Shown here: positions 16,855-25,986 of the stretch, piece by piece
Numbering within the stretch: position 1 is the first letter of the stretch
Layout: each line of letters opens with the position of its first letter
Assembly: GCF_013140855.1 (NCBI RefSeq)
Contig: NZ_JABBPG010000004.1
Coordinates: 248,001 to 312,000, forward strand
DNA: 64,000 nucleotides
Direction: 5' to 3'
From: Pseudoalteromonas caenipelagi
GTDB taxonomy: Bacteria > Pseudomonadota > Gammaproteobacteria > Enterobacterales > Alteromonadaceae
The notes under the pieces: model-generated
Database searches by the model: none
What the model saw: only the letters and a program-made list of their open reading frames with translations
Told to the model about the DNA's origin: nothing
Translations under genes and position numbers: made by a program

Positions 16855-19800
16855 TTATTTTAATTCTGTCTTCACTGCACCAGACAAAGACGTTAATTCT
16901 GCATCAACTATCTCATCGGAAGTGAAAGCTAACCCTTTTCCCATACGTAAAAGGCACGGCAATAGCAATAAGGTAAAGACTGCACTGATAGTCATACCTC
17001 CCACAATCACAGCTGCTAAACCTCGATAAATTTCACTGCCTTCTCCTGGAATGGTAAGTAGCGGAAGCATGCCAACAATACTGGTTGAGGTACTCATGAA
17101 AATTGGACGTAAACGCAACAATAAAGCGCGCTCAACCGCTTGGTGACGATCCAGCCCAGAACGTTCTCCCATACGAGTTTGATGAACCAATAAAATGGCA
17201 TTATTCACAACCAAACCAAGTAGGATCACAAACCCAATCATGGTTAATAAATCCAGTGACTGGTATGTAATTGAGCTAATACCTTGCAATGCAATGATCC
17301 CCCCCACCATCGCCAACGGCATAGCTAACACCACTAGAAAGCTGTCTTTTACTGAGCGAAACAATGCACTCATTAATAGAAATAGCAGACCTATGGCAAC
17401 TAAAAAGTTCTGTCCAAGTGTGAACACGGCTTGCTGCAAATTATCGGCACTGCCACCGTAGACGATATTTCCACCTTCCGGTAATACAGCACGAATTTTA
17501 GGTTCAACCTGGTTGTGTAAAATACTGATCGTTTCTTCAAGAGATTGTTCTTGAGGGGGGATCACTTCTAATGTTATCGTCCTGCGACCATCTACTCTCA
17601 AGACGATGCCAGGGCCTACGGTTCGCTCAACATTTCCCAGTTGATTTAACGTTAAAAGATTTCCAGCAGGTGTAATAACCGGGGTATTACCCAAGCTCTC
17701 TGGGCTCTCCCAAGGTGCGGTTTTAACGATAATATCGAGTCGTTTCTTCCCATCAAAGTGCTCCCCAACATAGGCCCCATTACCTAGAGTACGTACTAAC
17801 AAACCAAGGTCTGTTCGATTCCACCCCTGCTCCACTAAACTTTGGTCTATTGGCGTAATTCGTATTTCAGGCTCTGCACGCTCCTGTCGTGGATGTACTC
17901 GAACGCGTGCTTTGGGCATCGCTTCTTTAACCAAATCATTGGCAAGCTCAGCAATTTCATCTAGCGCTTGTGGGTCTTTGAGCTGAATATGAAGCGGCAC
18001 GCTGCGGCTTCCTCCCAACCGACCAAACAAGCTTCTTTGGTTAGGAAAACCAACCAAATCAGGCAAATCGACTAAAATTTCTTCTCTTATAAGTTTTTTG
18101 ATTTGCGCGACCTGAGCCTGATCTTCACCCAATATCCCCATATTTCCCCCACCATCAGGGAAAACCATGATGTAATAGTTTTTCAGCTTCGGCTCTTTTT
18201 CACCGTTCAAATAAGGCTGTAAGCGCTCAATCATGACGTTAACGACATCTTGCTCTAAAGTATTAATATTTGTCGCAGGAGGGAATTGTAGATAGGTGTC
18301 CACATTGTCTCGTTTAACCGCTGGTAAATAATCTATTTTAGGTAATGCAAGCCATGAAACTGAAACCGGTACACCAATGAGTACCACGGTTAATAACACT
18401 CTTCGCGTGCGGCTAGACGTTAGATTCATGACCCCGCGAGTAATTCGAGCCCACAAGGTGTGCAGATGATCCGCACTTGAAAGATCCTTACCTGTGATAT
18501 AGCGATTCATCAATAATGGTGTAATAGTCACTGCAACCAACAAAGAAAAACAAACCGCAATAGCAATGGTTAACGCTAGATCTCCAAATAATTGCCCTTC
18601 AATATCCTCTAAAAAAAGCACCGGTATAAAAATAGCTACCGTGGTCGCCGTGGATGCTAACAGAGCGGGCCAAACCTGAGTGGCCCCTTGCACGGCCGCT
18701 GAAAAACGGTCTTTGCCCTGTTCTCGCAGCCGGATGATATTTTCCAGTACCACAATCGAAGCATCCACCACCATACCAACAGCAAACGCCAACCCAGCCA
18801 AGGAGATAACATTGAAGCTACGCCCCATCAGCTTTAAGACAATAAATGTTGCCAACAACGACAACGGGATCGCCACAGCAATAATCAGCGTTGCCTTTAG
18901 CTGCCGTAAAAACAACCACAAGATACCAATAGAAAGTAAAACACCAAATCCAAGATTGCTGGAAAGTAAATTAATAGCTCGATAGATAAACACTGATGAA
19001 TCAAATGATTGCGTCATTGCCAATTGATTGTCTTTTAAAACACCTTGCTGTAACTCATCAACCGCCGCTTTCACTAGAGTGAGCGTCTTAAGTACATTGG
19101 CACCTGGCTCTCTATCGATACGTATACTGATCGCAGGGTTACCGTTTTGCACGGCAAGGTTAGTGCGTCTGCTATCTGCTACCTCAATTGTGGCAATATC
19201 ACCAAGAGTAATCGCTTGTCCATCATGCCAATCTATAATTTGATCAGGTAAATTGCTCGGTGAATAGCGCCCAGTCATTCGCAACGTATATTGACGTCGC
19301 CCAAGATCGACTTGCCCGCCGGAAACATCATTAGCTCTTCCTAGTTGTCGCGTTAATTCAGGAATACTCAATCCCAACTGGGCGACACGATAGGGGTCAA
19401 TGGTTATCTGTAATTCTTGCTCACTGCTTGCACCACTTCGCACCTCTACATTTCCCACACCAGGAATTGCAGTCAACACCGGACGAATAACATCCTCAAT
19501 AAATTCACGATATTCGCTGATAGGCTTGGTATTACCAGGTAAAGATTGTAAGAAGAAGAATGTTAATGCTGGCGCTCCACCGCCTAACTGAATTTGAGGC
19601 TGAGTGGCATCACGCGGCAAAGGATCTAGTCGATTCATTCGTCCAATTACATCAACCAATACCTTCTGCATATCGGTACCAATCGAGAACGTTAGGATGA
19701 TATTGGCATACCCTGTGTTGGCAGTTGCATTCATTTCTTCCAAGCCAGGAATGCCTTCTAGTACCCTCTCTATTGGCACAACAATTTCAGATTCAATTTC

Positions 19801-19971
19801 TTTTGGCGACGCCGTTCGCCAACCAGTATGTATCGATAATTGCGGACGTTCAATATCTGGAAACAACTGAATCGGCAACTTCGCTACCGAGAAAATCCCC
19901 ATTAAAGATACAATCGCGATCAAAACCGCTGTTATAGCTGGGTTTTTCATCGTTATTGTTGTTAAATTCAT
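16855..19971 (-). CDS. RND efflux inner-membrane transporter (AcrB/MexB-like)
   Basis: A 1038-residue RND permease of full family length. The N-terminal helix NPAITAVLIAIVSLMGI precedes the first porter domain (QLFPDIERPQLSIHTGW), then the first six-helix block with the proton-relay segment GLAFAVGMVVDASIVVLENI, then the second porter half and the second helical block (GFVILLGLVVNNAILLVHQ). It pumps lipophilic compounds from the periplasm or inner membrane using proton motive force. It is encoded upstream of its adaptor, with about 500 bases before the MauG-like gene. No outer-membrane factor is encoded in the window, so a shared TolC is assumed. Confidence 0.93.
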   Translation of the reverse strand: MNLTTITMKNPAITAVLIAIVSLMGIFSVAKLPIQLFPDIERPQLSIHTGWRTASPKEIESEIVVPIERVLEGIPGLEEMNATANTGYANIILTFSIGTDMQKVLVDVIGRMNRLDPLPRDATQPQIQLGGGAPALTFFFLQSLPGNTKPISEYREFIEDVIRPVLTAIPGVGNVEVRSGASSEQELQITIDPYRVAQLGLSIPELTRQLGRANDVSGGQVDLGRRQYTLRMTGRYSPSNLPDQIIDWHDGQAITLGDIATIEVADSRRTNLAVQNGNPAISIRIDREPGANVLKTLTLVKAAVDELQQGVLKDNQLAMTQSFDSSVFIYRAINLLSSNLGFGVLLSIGILWLFLRQLKATLIIAVAIPLSLLATFIVLKLMGRSFNVISLAGLAFAVGMVVDASIVVLENIIRLREQGKDRFSAAVQGATQVWPALLASTATTVAIFIPVLFLEDIEGQLFGDLALTIAIAVCFSLLVAVTITPLLMNRYITGKDLSSADHLHTLWARITRGVMNLTSSRTRRVLLTVVLIGVPVSVSWLALPKIDYLPAVKRDNVDTYLQFPPATNINTLEQDVVNVMIERLQPYLNGEKEPKLKNYYIMVFPDGGGNMGILGEDQAQVAQIKKLIREEILVDLPDLVGFPNQRSLFGRLGGSRSVPLHIQLKDPQALDEIAELANDLVKEAMPKARVRVHPRQERAEPEIRITPIDQSLVEQGWNRTDLGLLVRTLGNGAYVGEHFDGKKRLDIIVKTAPWESPESLGNTPVITPAGNLLTLNQLGNVERTVGPGIVLRVDGRRTITLEVIPPQEQSLEETISILHNQVEPKIRAVLPEGGNIVYGGSADNLQQAVFTLGQNFLVAIGLLFLLMSALFRSVKDSFLVVLAMPLAMVGGIIALQGISSITYQSLDLLTMIGFVILLGLVVNNAILLVHQTRMGERSGLDRHQAVERALLLRLRPIFMSTSTSIVGMLPLLTIPGEGSEIYRGLAAVIVGGMTISAVFTLLLLPCLLRMGKGLAFTSDEIVDAELTSLSGAVKTELK

Positions 19972-20175
19972 CTTTGCTAGTCCCTTTAAACATTATTCGG
20001 GTTCAAGCCTTTTCTAGCCGTGCAACAAGAAAAGGCAAAACAACTGATAAGAATTAAAGGAAGAAAAACGAATGAGCTTAGTCGTTGGACTCATTAAGTC
20101 ATTCACTCCTTGAAATCTAATCAATAAATTTGGCCGATAGCGATTATCAAACGCTATGCCTTAGGTCACTCCTTG

Positions 20176-20205
20176 CCATCGTTGATTTAGCGTAAATCGC
20201 GATGG
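20176..20205. promoter_or_regulatory. Nested hairpin in the region upstream of the RND operon
   Basis: CCATCG...CGATGG encloses a second stem, GATTT/AAATC, with a 5-nt loop. It lies in the 507-base gene-free stretch 19972-20478. A second, loosely spaced inverted repeat (GCGGTATC at 20419, GATACCGC at 20463) lies next to the end of the MauG-like gene. These could be terminator or leader structures. No gene is supported in this stretch. Confidence 0.4.
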
Positions 20206-20478
20206 ATAAAAATAGTGTAAAACACCATTTCCTTTACAAATTAACATACCTTGCCAATATCACTACAAACCATCAACCATGACCAATTCAGTCTCTAATA
20301 GACGCCAAAACTAGGAGTAATTATTTTTGCTTTATAACGTGTTTGCGTTTTAAAGCGCCACAAACTCCATGGTATTGTTTCTCCCTGTCACAGAACGAAT
20401 ACGCATGCATAAACAATGGCGGTATCACAGATGCCCATCATGACTAAAGGCACGTGTATTGGGATACCGCAAAAGCAC

Positions 20479-21939
20479 TTAATCTCGGCTAACCAACTTT
20501 GGAGGTGTAACCGTTTGGGTATCCGTCAAAGCTTTTAAAAACGCGACAAGAGCCGCCTCTTCTTTTTCAGTAAGGCCGAGGTTCCCCATTAACTTCAGTT
20601 CATCATTACTCGCTTGATTGGGACTGTTAATTTCAGGTTCTGGCCAACAATCTCTTTCACGAGCCTGTTTAGCTGTCGTTCCAGGAGGACATTTCAGCGG
20701 ATCAACTTTCGTCAGCGAAGTGTTGTAGTAATGCACAATATCTTCTAGGTTTTTAAAATACCCATTGTGCATATATGCCTTTACAAACCCCTCGTTTATT
20801 CTTTTATCAACATTACGAACTGTTGGGGTACGAAAATGCCCCGCATGGCCACTTGTAAGAGGCGTAGCACTGGTATGTTCGGCAAGTCCTGTATCGGGCC
20901 TGTTTGGATTAAAGTTTGATGCCTCATAATTTGGTGGCAGACCGATGTGGTTAAATGCATTGTCTGTAAACTGCTGATGTAGCTCATTTCCGACAGAATC
21001 TCGTGCTTCACTGTTGTGACAATCAACACACATCGCGCTCTTACCCTGAGGATTGAGTTTTGTTTTTAAGCCAAAAAATAAATCATTACCTAGGTTTTCT
21101 AGATCGGTTAGATGCTTATAGGGGGAATGCCCTGGTGTATCATCATCATCGTGCATCACAGCAAAATCTCGTTTTGAGCTGTAAGAGTTAACTTCATCAG
21201 ATTGCTGCCACGCAGAAAGCGCAACACCAATGCGCTTGAAGCTAATATCTACCCCCGTTGTTTCACAATCGATCGGCTCTTTCCAAGCTTGCTCATATAA
21301 CTTCGCATAGTCTGAATTTGCGACATGACGACAGACAAATTCGGCCCCAGGCATACCATTATCTTCGCCATCAGGTACGTTTTGCTCTACATCGTTTGCA
21401 AATGGTCCCAAAGCTTGATCGGCCAATGGCCCAAGGAAACGTTCATAGGCATTTTTCAGCTCATCAGAAGTACCTGCAAATACCTCTTTGCCAACATTCT
21501 CACCAGTTGCGCGACCATCCCAAAATAGGCCTCCCGCACATAAAAACCCATAGTGCTCTTCTTCACATCCTGTTGGGTTTCGCGCGAATTGAGACACGCC
21601 AAAGTTCTTAGCACTACTGGTGTAAGCTACCGTGGGTGGTTTGCGGTTACCTGAGCGGGGGGACTTTGCACCGGGCACAACGACTGCCAGCTCATTAATC
21701 TGCGAATCAGGTGATGTCCAACCAGCTTCAGGCGCATGGCAAGAAGCACAAGATTGTCCGTCAGGAACCGAGATTTCGTCGAAAAAAACGTGTTTACCCA
21801 AGCTTTCTAAAGCTTGCACATCAGGCTCAGCAGATACTGATGGTTCTTCCCAAAAAACTGATACGCACGATACACATAGTGTCGCTATTGATACACATAG
21901 TGTCGTTCGTAAAAAAAGATGTTTCTTGGCTATACTCAT
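20479..21939 (-). CDS. Di-haem cytochrome c peroxidase/MauG-like protein
   Basis: A 486-residue exported protein with two c-type haem motifs, SCASCH (near residues 64-68) and CVDCHN (near 302). The spacing and the segments LFWDGRATGENVGKEVF and FRTPTVRNVDKR match the cytochrome c peroxidase/MauG superfamily. I chose ATG 21939 because AAGGAG lies six bases upstream; the signal peptide may be of lipoprotein type (LCVSC). It would reduce peroxide or perform long-range oxidation in the periplasm. It lies between the RND pump genes and the divergent PKS operon, so oxidative tailoring of an exported phenolic product is possible, but a general peroxidase is the simpler reading. Confidence 0.85.
   Translation of the reverse strand: MSIAKKHLFLRTTLCVSIATLCVSCVSVFWEEPSVSAEPDVQALESLGKHVFFDEISVPDGQSCASCHAPEAGWTSPDSQINELAVVVPGAKSPRSGNRKPPTVAYTSSAKNFGVSQFARNPTGCEEEHYGFLCAGGLFWDGRATGENVGKEVFAGTSDELKNAYERFLGPLADQALGPFANDVEQNVPDGEDNGMPGAEFVCRHVANSDYAKLYEQAWKEPIDCETTGVDISFKRIGVALSAWQQSDEVNSYSSKRDFAVMHDDDDTPGHSPYKHLTDLENLGNDLFFGLKTKLNPQGKSAMCVDCHNSEARDSVGNELHQQFTDNAFNHIGLPPNYEASNFNPNRPDTGLAEHTSATPLTSGHAGHFRTPTVRNVDKRINEGFVKAYMHNGYFKNLEDIVHYYNTSLTKVDPLKCPPGTTAKQARERDCWPEPEINSPNQASNDELKLMGNLGLTEKEEAALVAFLKALTDTQTVTPPKLVSRD
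21869..21905 (-). repeat. 21-bp tandem duplication in signal-peptide region of MauG-like gene
   Basis: GATACACATAGTGTCG occurs at 21869 and again at 21890, giving a 21-base period that encodes the repeated LCVS segment of the signal peptide. Each copy contains the small palindrome ACACTATGTGT on the coding strand. Confidence 0.7.
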
Positions 21940-22835
21940 AATCAACTCCTTAATTAGTACCTTTCAGCACTTACCAAACGCAATCCTTCATTTATCAGCA
22001 ACACAACGATATCCATTAACAACTTCGCGTTACTGTCACCACCATTAACAACCAAACCTTATAGTTAATTATTTATTGCCTGACTGTTAATCAAACACGG
22101 ATAGTACCGCTTTGTAAAAAATTTTCAACCCCCAATGTTTCAAACATGAGGTCAGAATACATCCATTCGTCTTCATGCAATGGTGAAACTAGCTTAATTA
22201 TCTGTATATGGCATTTGTACGAGTTACCTTTACATATGGTAACTATTTAGGGCCATCATTACGTGCGCTACTTCCTCATTACAACTTGGCATTAAGCACT
22301 GATCGTTTTATCAGTTTGATAGGGGGAGTTCGAATAATTAAAAGGTGCTTTTGACTTCGCTATTGACAAGGGGAAAACAGAAATCAGGCTCCTGAAATAC
22401 ACCGTCAGTTATCATCTTTTTTTAGAAACTAGACGGCATTGTTTGCGCTCTTCTCTCCCTTTTTTATACACACTTCACTTAGGAAAAAGGGGAGAATTTA
22501 TCACTGCATCAGAGCATTTTCCTATTTGTAAAAACTAACCCCAAAACAGAAACAGCATCCACCAATAAGCAACGGTTATTACCACAATCAAAATGCTCGA
22601 GGTGAAAAAAAGTTCAAAAACTGGTTATTATCACAGCACAAAAAATTACTTGAAAAGCAACAATGCATTCCCTAGTATTAGGCCTTTATCGCTCAGTATC
22701 CAAGATGGACAGAGTAGGTGCCAGTATTAATTTAGTGAAAAAATGGCTAGCTAACCATATGAATTAATTAATATTTAACACCAGAAAAAGGGATTAACAG
22801 TAACAAAGCAGTAAGGAAAGTGGTAGGTAATCATT
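21940..22835. other. Long divergent promoter region of the biosynthetic locus
   Basis: About 900 gene-free bases between the MauG-like gene and the SDR gene, which point away from each other. It is AT-rich, with a small inverted repeat GTTACC/GGTAAC at 22223-22243 that could be an operator. No family-supported open reading frame. It probably carries the control signals of both arms. Confidence 0.5.
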
Positions 22836-23570
22836 ATGGATTTAACAGGAAAAAAAATATTAATTACTGGGGGCAGCTCCGGAATTGGCTTAGAATTTAC
22901 TCGCCAGCTTATCAAGCGTTCAAATAAAATAGTCATTTGCGGCCGTGACCTAGATAAACTAAAAAAGGCACAAAAAGACCTCCCTTCAATTGATTACTTT
23001 CAGTGTGATATCGCTGATGATGAGCAACAGCAAAAACTTGTTGAATTTGTTCAAACTCACCACTCTGACCTAAATGTACTTATCAATAATGCAGGCATTC
23101 AAAAAAATTACAGTTTTACTCAGCTAGAGAGTCACATTGACTTAATCGATGAAGAAATGAACATCAATGCGACATCTCAAATGAAGCTTATCGATCGATT
23201 ACTCCCTCTACTTTTGCAACAGCATGAAGCCGCAATTGTAAATGTAACCTCCCTTTTAGCTGCTGTCCCAAAACAATCGGCCCCTGTATATTGCGCCTCA
23301 AAAGCCGCATTTAGAATGTTTACTCAAGCGCTCCGCTATCAACTAGAGAGCACGCCTGTCAAAGTTTTTGAAGTTGTACCGCCGTTGGTTGACACAGAAA
23401 TGACCAAAGGACGCGGAAAAAACAAAATGAGTGTAAACGAACTGGTAAAAGAGGCGCTACAAGGTATCGAAATGGATAATTCCGATATTCTCGCCGGAAA
23501 AAGTAAGAATGTATTCTTTTTAAAACGACTATTTCCAAAGAGGATATACGCAATGATCAGAAATGGTTAA
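22836..23570 (+). CDS. Short-chain dehydrogenase/reductase (candidate trans-acting ketoreductase)
   Basis: A 244-residue classical SDR. The cofactor motif is ITGGSSGIGLEF (TGxxxGIG), followed by NNAG (LINNAGIQ), the catalytic Ser in NVTSLLAA, and YCASK (YxxxK) near residue 153. The closest familiar type is the DltE-like/classical SDR group. It is the first gene of the plus-strand arm, about 245 bases before the ligase. Since the PKS has no internal ketoreductase, this enzyme could reduce beta-keto intermediates on the ACP; that is an inference from position. Confidence 0.85.
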   Translation: MDLTGKKILITGGSSGIGLEFTRQLIKRSNKIVICGRDLDKLKKAQKDLPSIDYFQCDIADDEQQQKLVEFVQTHHSDLNVLINNAGIQKNYSFTQLESHIDLIDEEMNINATSQMKLIDRLLPLLLQQHEAAIVNVTSLLAAVPKQSAPVYCASKAAFRMFTQALRYQLESTPVKVFEVVPPLVDTEMTKGRGKNKMSVNELVKEALQGIEMDNSDILAGKSKNVFFLKRLFPKRIYAMIRNG

Positions 23571-23814
23571 AGCCCATTCCTGACATGGCAACCACCTCTA
23601 ACTAATTGTTAAATAAATTTTTTTTAAAGCGCGCGTTCAATGGCGTTGGTTTACTGACGCCCAGAACAAAAACAAAAAATTAACACTAGCTACCTTAGAA
23701 GCAATAATTCAACTTATTTTACATATTGAAACACAAAGAAAACCATCATGGTTAAAGGTATCAATTTGTAAATAAAATTGAAGTCGAGCATATGTTTAGA
23801 CCGGGATATTAAAA

Positions 23815-25413
23815 ATGAATAACAACAAAGCCTCCTATCATGATGATTTTATAAGAAAAAATAGTCCAACTGAAGATTTACCAACTTTAATTAACTTGGA
23901 TAAATTTGCTCTATCAGAGTATATCAACTGTGCCACAGACATCTTAGACAACGCGATTGCCGAAGGTTTTGCTGATAAAACCGCCGTGATCACAGCTAAT
24001 CGCAGCTATACCTATCAACAGCTGCTCGATAAAGCGAATCAAATAGCCAATTACTTAGTTCATGATTTAGGAGTATTACCAGGCAACCGCGTGTTACTTT
24101 GTTCTCCAAACAATTTCATGATGGCTGCCTGCTGGCTTGGTATTGTGAAAGCTGGTGCCGTAGCAGTCGCCGTTCTACCAACGCTAGAGCCACAAGGAAT
24201 TGTCAAAGTGGTTCAAAAAGCACAGGTTAAGTTTGCTTTGTGTGATGACAGATTTGAAGAACGCTTTGCTAGTGTAAAACAAGCAACCAGTATACTTAGC
24301 CACGTAACCACTTTCGATGCCAACTTATCGACTCATACAAAGTTAAATAATCAATCAACTCAGTTTAACAATGTTAATACAGCGGCCAGTGATTGCTGCC
24401 TAATTGGGTTTACCTCAGGCACAACCACAGGCAATCCAAAAGCCGTTATTCATTTGCATCGAGACATGTTGATTGCCTGCCAGGCTGCGGGACAACGCAC
24501 TTTCAAGATTACTGAAAAAGATACTCTGATAGGCAGTCCTTCTATGGCATTTGGGTTTGGCTTAGGTTCGCTTTTGCTATCAACTCTTTATTGTCGAGCC
24601 ACAACGGTATTGTTAGAAAGCCCGACGCCTGACGCATTATTACAAGGCATTGATCGTTACCAACCAACGGTTCTATTCACTTCGCCAAATGCCTATAAGG
24701 CCATGGCTGAACATTGTGACAACTATGACATTTCCAGTTTAAGGCTTTGCGTTTCAGGCGGCGAGCATATCATGCCCTCGATTTGGCAGTCTTGGAAAAA
24801 CAAAACCAATATTTCCATTTATGAAGGCATTGGTTGCACCGAAATGCTGTTCCTATTTTTAGGCCCAGATATTGATGATATTCAACCTGGTCGTATTGGC
24901 AAACCAATATTCGGCTATGAAGCTAAAGTTGTTGACGCTCAAGGCAATGACCTCCCAGTAAACACAATCGGATTACTGGCAGTACGCGGCCCCTTAGGGT
25001 GTCACTATTTATCGGGTGAGCAACAAAAGAAATATGTGGTCAATGGGTGGAACATTACCGATGACTGCGTCCTTATGGATGAAGAAGGTCACTTTTGGTG
25101 TCATGGCAGGGCTGAAAATGAATTTAACTCAGACTCTGGCCGCCTCAATCTGCTGGAAGTGGAATATGCGCTTTTTAACCATGAAGCCGTTGCGGAATGT
25201 GCGGTGGTGAAATCAAAGCAGACATCTTCGATACTAGCGTACGTTATTTTGAAAAAGCATGTCACTTCCGATAAGGCTGAGCTAGAAGCTTCGCTCAAAG
25301 CACGTATAAAAATGACCTTGGGGGATATAAATTGCCCGGAATCCATCCTATTTGTTGACGTCTTCCCCAGAACAGCGTCAGGGAAAATACAACGCCATAA
25401 ACTACAAGACTAA
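23815..25413 (+). CDS. Aryl-acid AMP-dependent ligase (benzoate/4-hydroxybenzoate type)
   Basis: A 532-residue ANL-superfamily adenylating enzyme. It has the P-loop-like motif FTSGTTTGNPKAVIH (near 199-213), the A5 region YEGIGCTEM, and the C-terminal lysine motif RTASGKIQRHKL. Overall it resembles benzoate-CoA ligases and the 4-hydroxybenzoyl-AMP ligase FadD22 more than fatty-acid ligases. It is followed 18 bases later by a DUF98 chorismate lyase gene, so 4-hydroxybenzoate made from chorismate is the probable substrate, to be activated as a CoA ester or loaded on a carrier protein. It has no carrier domain of its own. Confidence 0.85.
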   Translation: MNNNKASYHDDFIRKNSPTEDLPTLINLDKFALSEYINCATDILDNAIAEGFADKTAVITANRSYTYQQLLDKANQIANYLVHDLGVLPGNRVLLCSPNNFMMAACWLGIVKAGAVAVAVLPTLEPQGIVKVVQKAQVKFALCDDRFEERFASVKQATSILSHVTTFDANLSTHTKLNNQSTQFNNVNTAASDCCLIGFTSGTTTGNPKAVIHLHRDMLIACQAAGQRTFKITEKDTLIGSPSMAFGFGLGSLLLSTLYCRATTVLLESPTPDALLQGIDRYQPTVLFTSPNAYKAMAEHCDNYDISSLRLCVSGGEHIMPSIWQSWKNKTNISIYEGIGCTEMLFLFLGPDIDDIQPGRIGKPIFGYEAKVVDAQGNDLPVNTIGLLAVRGPLGCHYLSGEQQKKYVVNGWNITDDCVLMDEEGHFWCHGRAENEFNSDSGRLNLLEVEYALFNHEAVAECAVVKSKQTSSILAYVILKKHVTSDKAELEASLKARIKMTLGDINCPESILFVDVFPRTASGKIQRHKLQD

Positions 25414-25431
25414 GCTAGAGGTATAGGGATC

Positions 25432-25986
25432 ATGCTTAACGAATTAAAAAACTTGAATTTAGATCAGCCTGACAGAAAAGTGCTAGAGCAGAATGATCTG
25501 AGCCTTTTTCAAAAAGTTCTGTTCACCACAGATGGTACCGTAACTCGTCTGCTTGAACTGTATACTGGCGAAAAAATAAAGGTAAATAAACTGGATCAGG
25601 GTATTTCCACAGGTATATCTTCACAAGTACTTGGCTGTACTGAAGATGATCCACTTTTGAGAAGAACAATACTACTCAGTGGCGCAGCTAAACACTATAT
25701 CTATGCTGACTCGGTTTTTATCTTCGAAAAGTTATCGACAAATATTCAATATAGTCTTTTGCAATCAGACACGCCGATCGGTTTGTTGTGGGAGAAAGAG
25801 AAAACCGAAATATATAGAAAAATCATTGATTATAAATCAGAAATTTGCGAAGCCTCCTCCTCCCATTTTGGTTTAGAGCCAAACACTCCGATGTTATCAA
25901 GAACATACCTTGTAATTAATAATGGCGCACCTTTTGGGGTTATTAACGAAAAATTTCCCATGTCATATTTTAAGGATAAATCATGA
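25432..25986 (+). CDS. DUF98-type chorismate pyruvate-lyase (4-hydroxybenzoate synthase)
   Basis: A 184-residue protein with the DUF98/chorismate-lyase signature: FQKVLFTTDGTVTRLLELYT and, at the C-terminus, LSRTYLVINNGAPFGVINEK followed by FP. The best-known member of this family is mycobacterial Rv2949c, which splits chorismate into 4-hydroxybenzoate and pyruvate for phenolic glycolipids; UbiC has the same reaction. It starts 18 bases after the aryl ligase with GAGGTATAGGG upstream, and its stop overlaps the PKS start (ATGA). A dedicated 4-hydroxybenzoate supply for the PKS is strongly suggested. A direct role in ubiquinone synthesis is unlikely here. Confidence 0.82.
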   Translation: MLNELKNLNLDQPDRKVLEQNDLSLFQKVLFTTDGTVTRLLELYTGEKIKVNKLDQGISTGISSQVLGCTEDDPLLRRTILLSGAAKHYIYADSVFIFEKLSTNIQYSLLQSDTPIGLLWEKEKTEIYRKIIDYKSEICEASSSHFGLEPNTPMLSRTYLVINNGAPFGVINEKFPMSYFKDKS

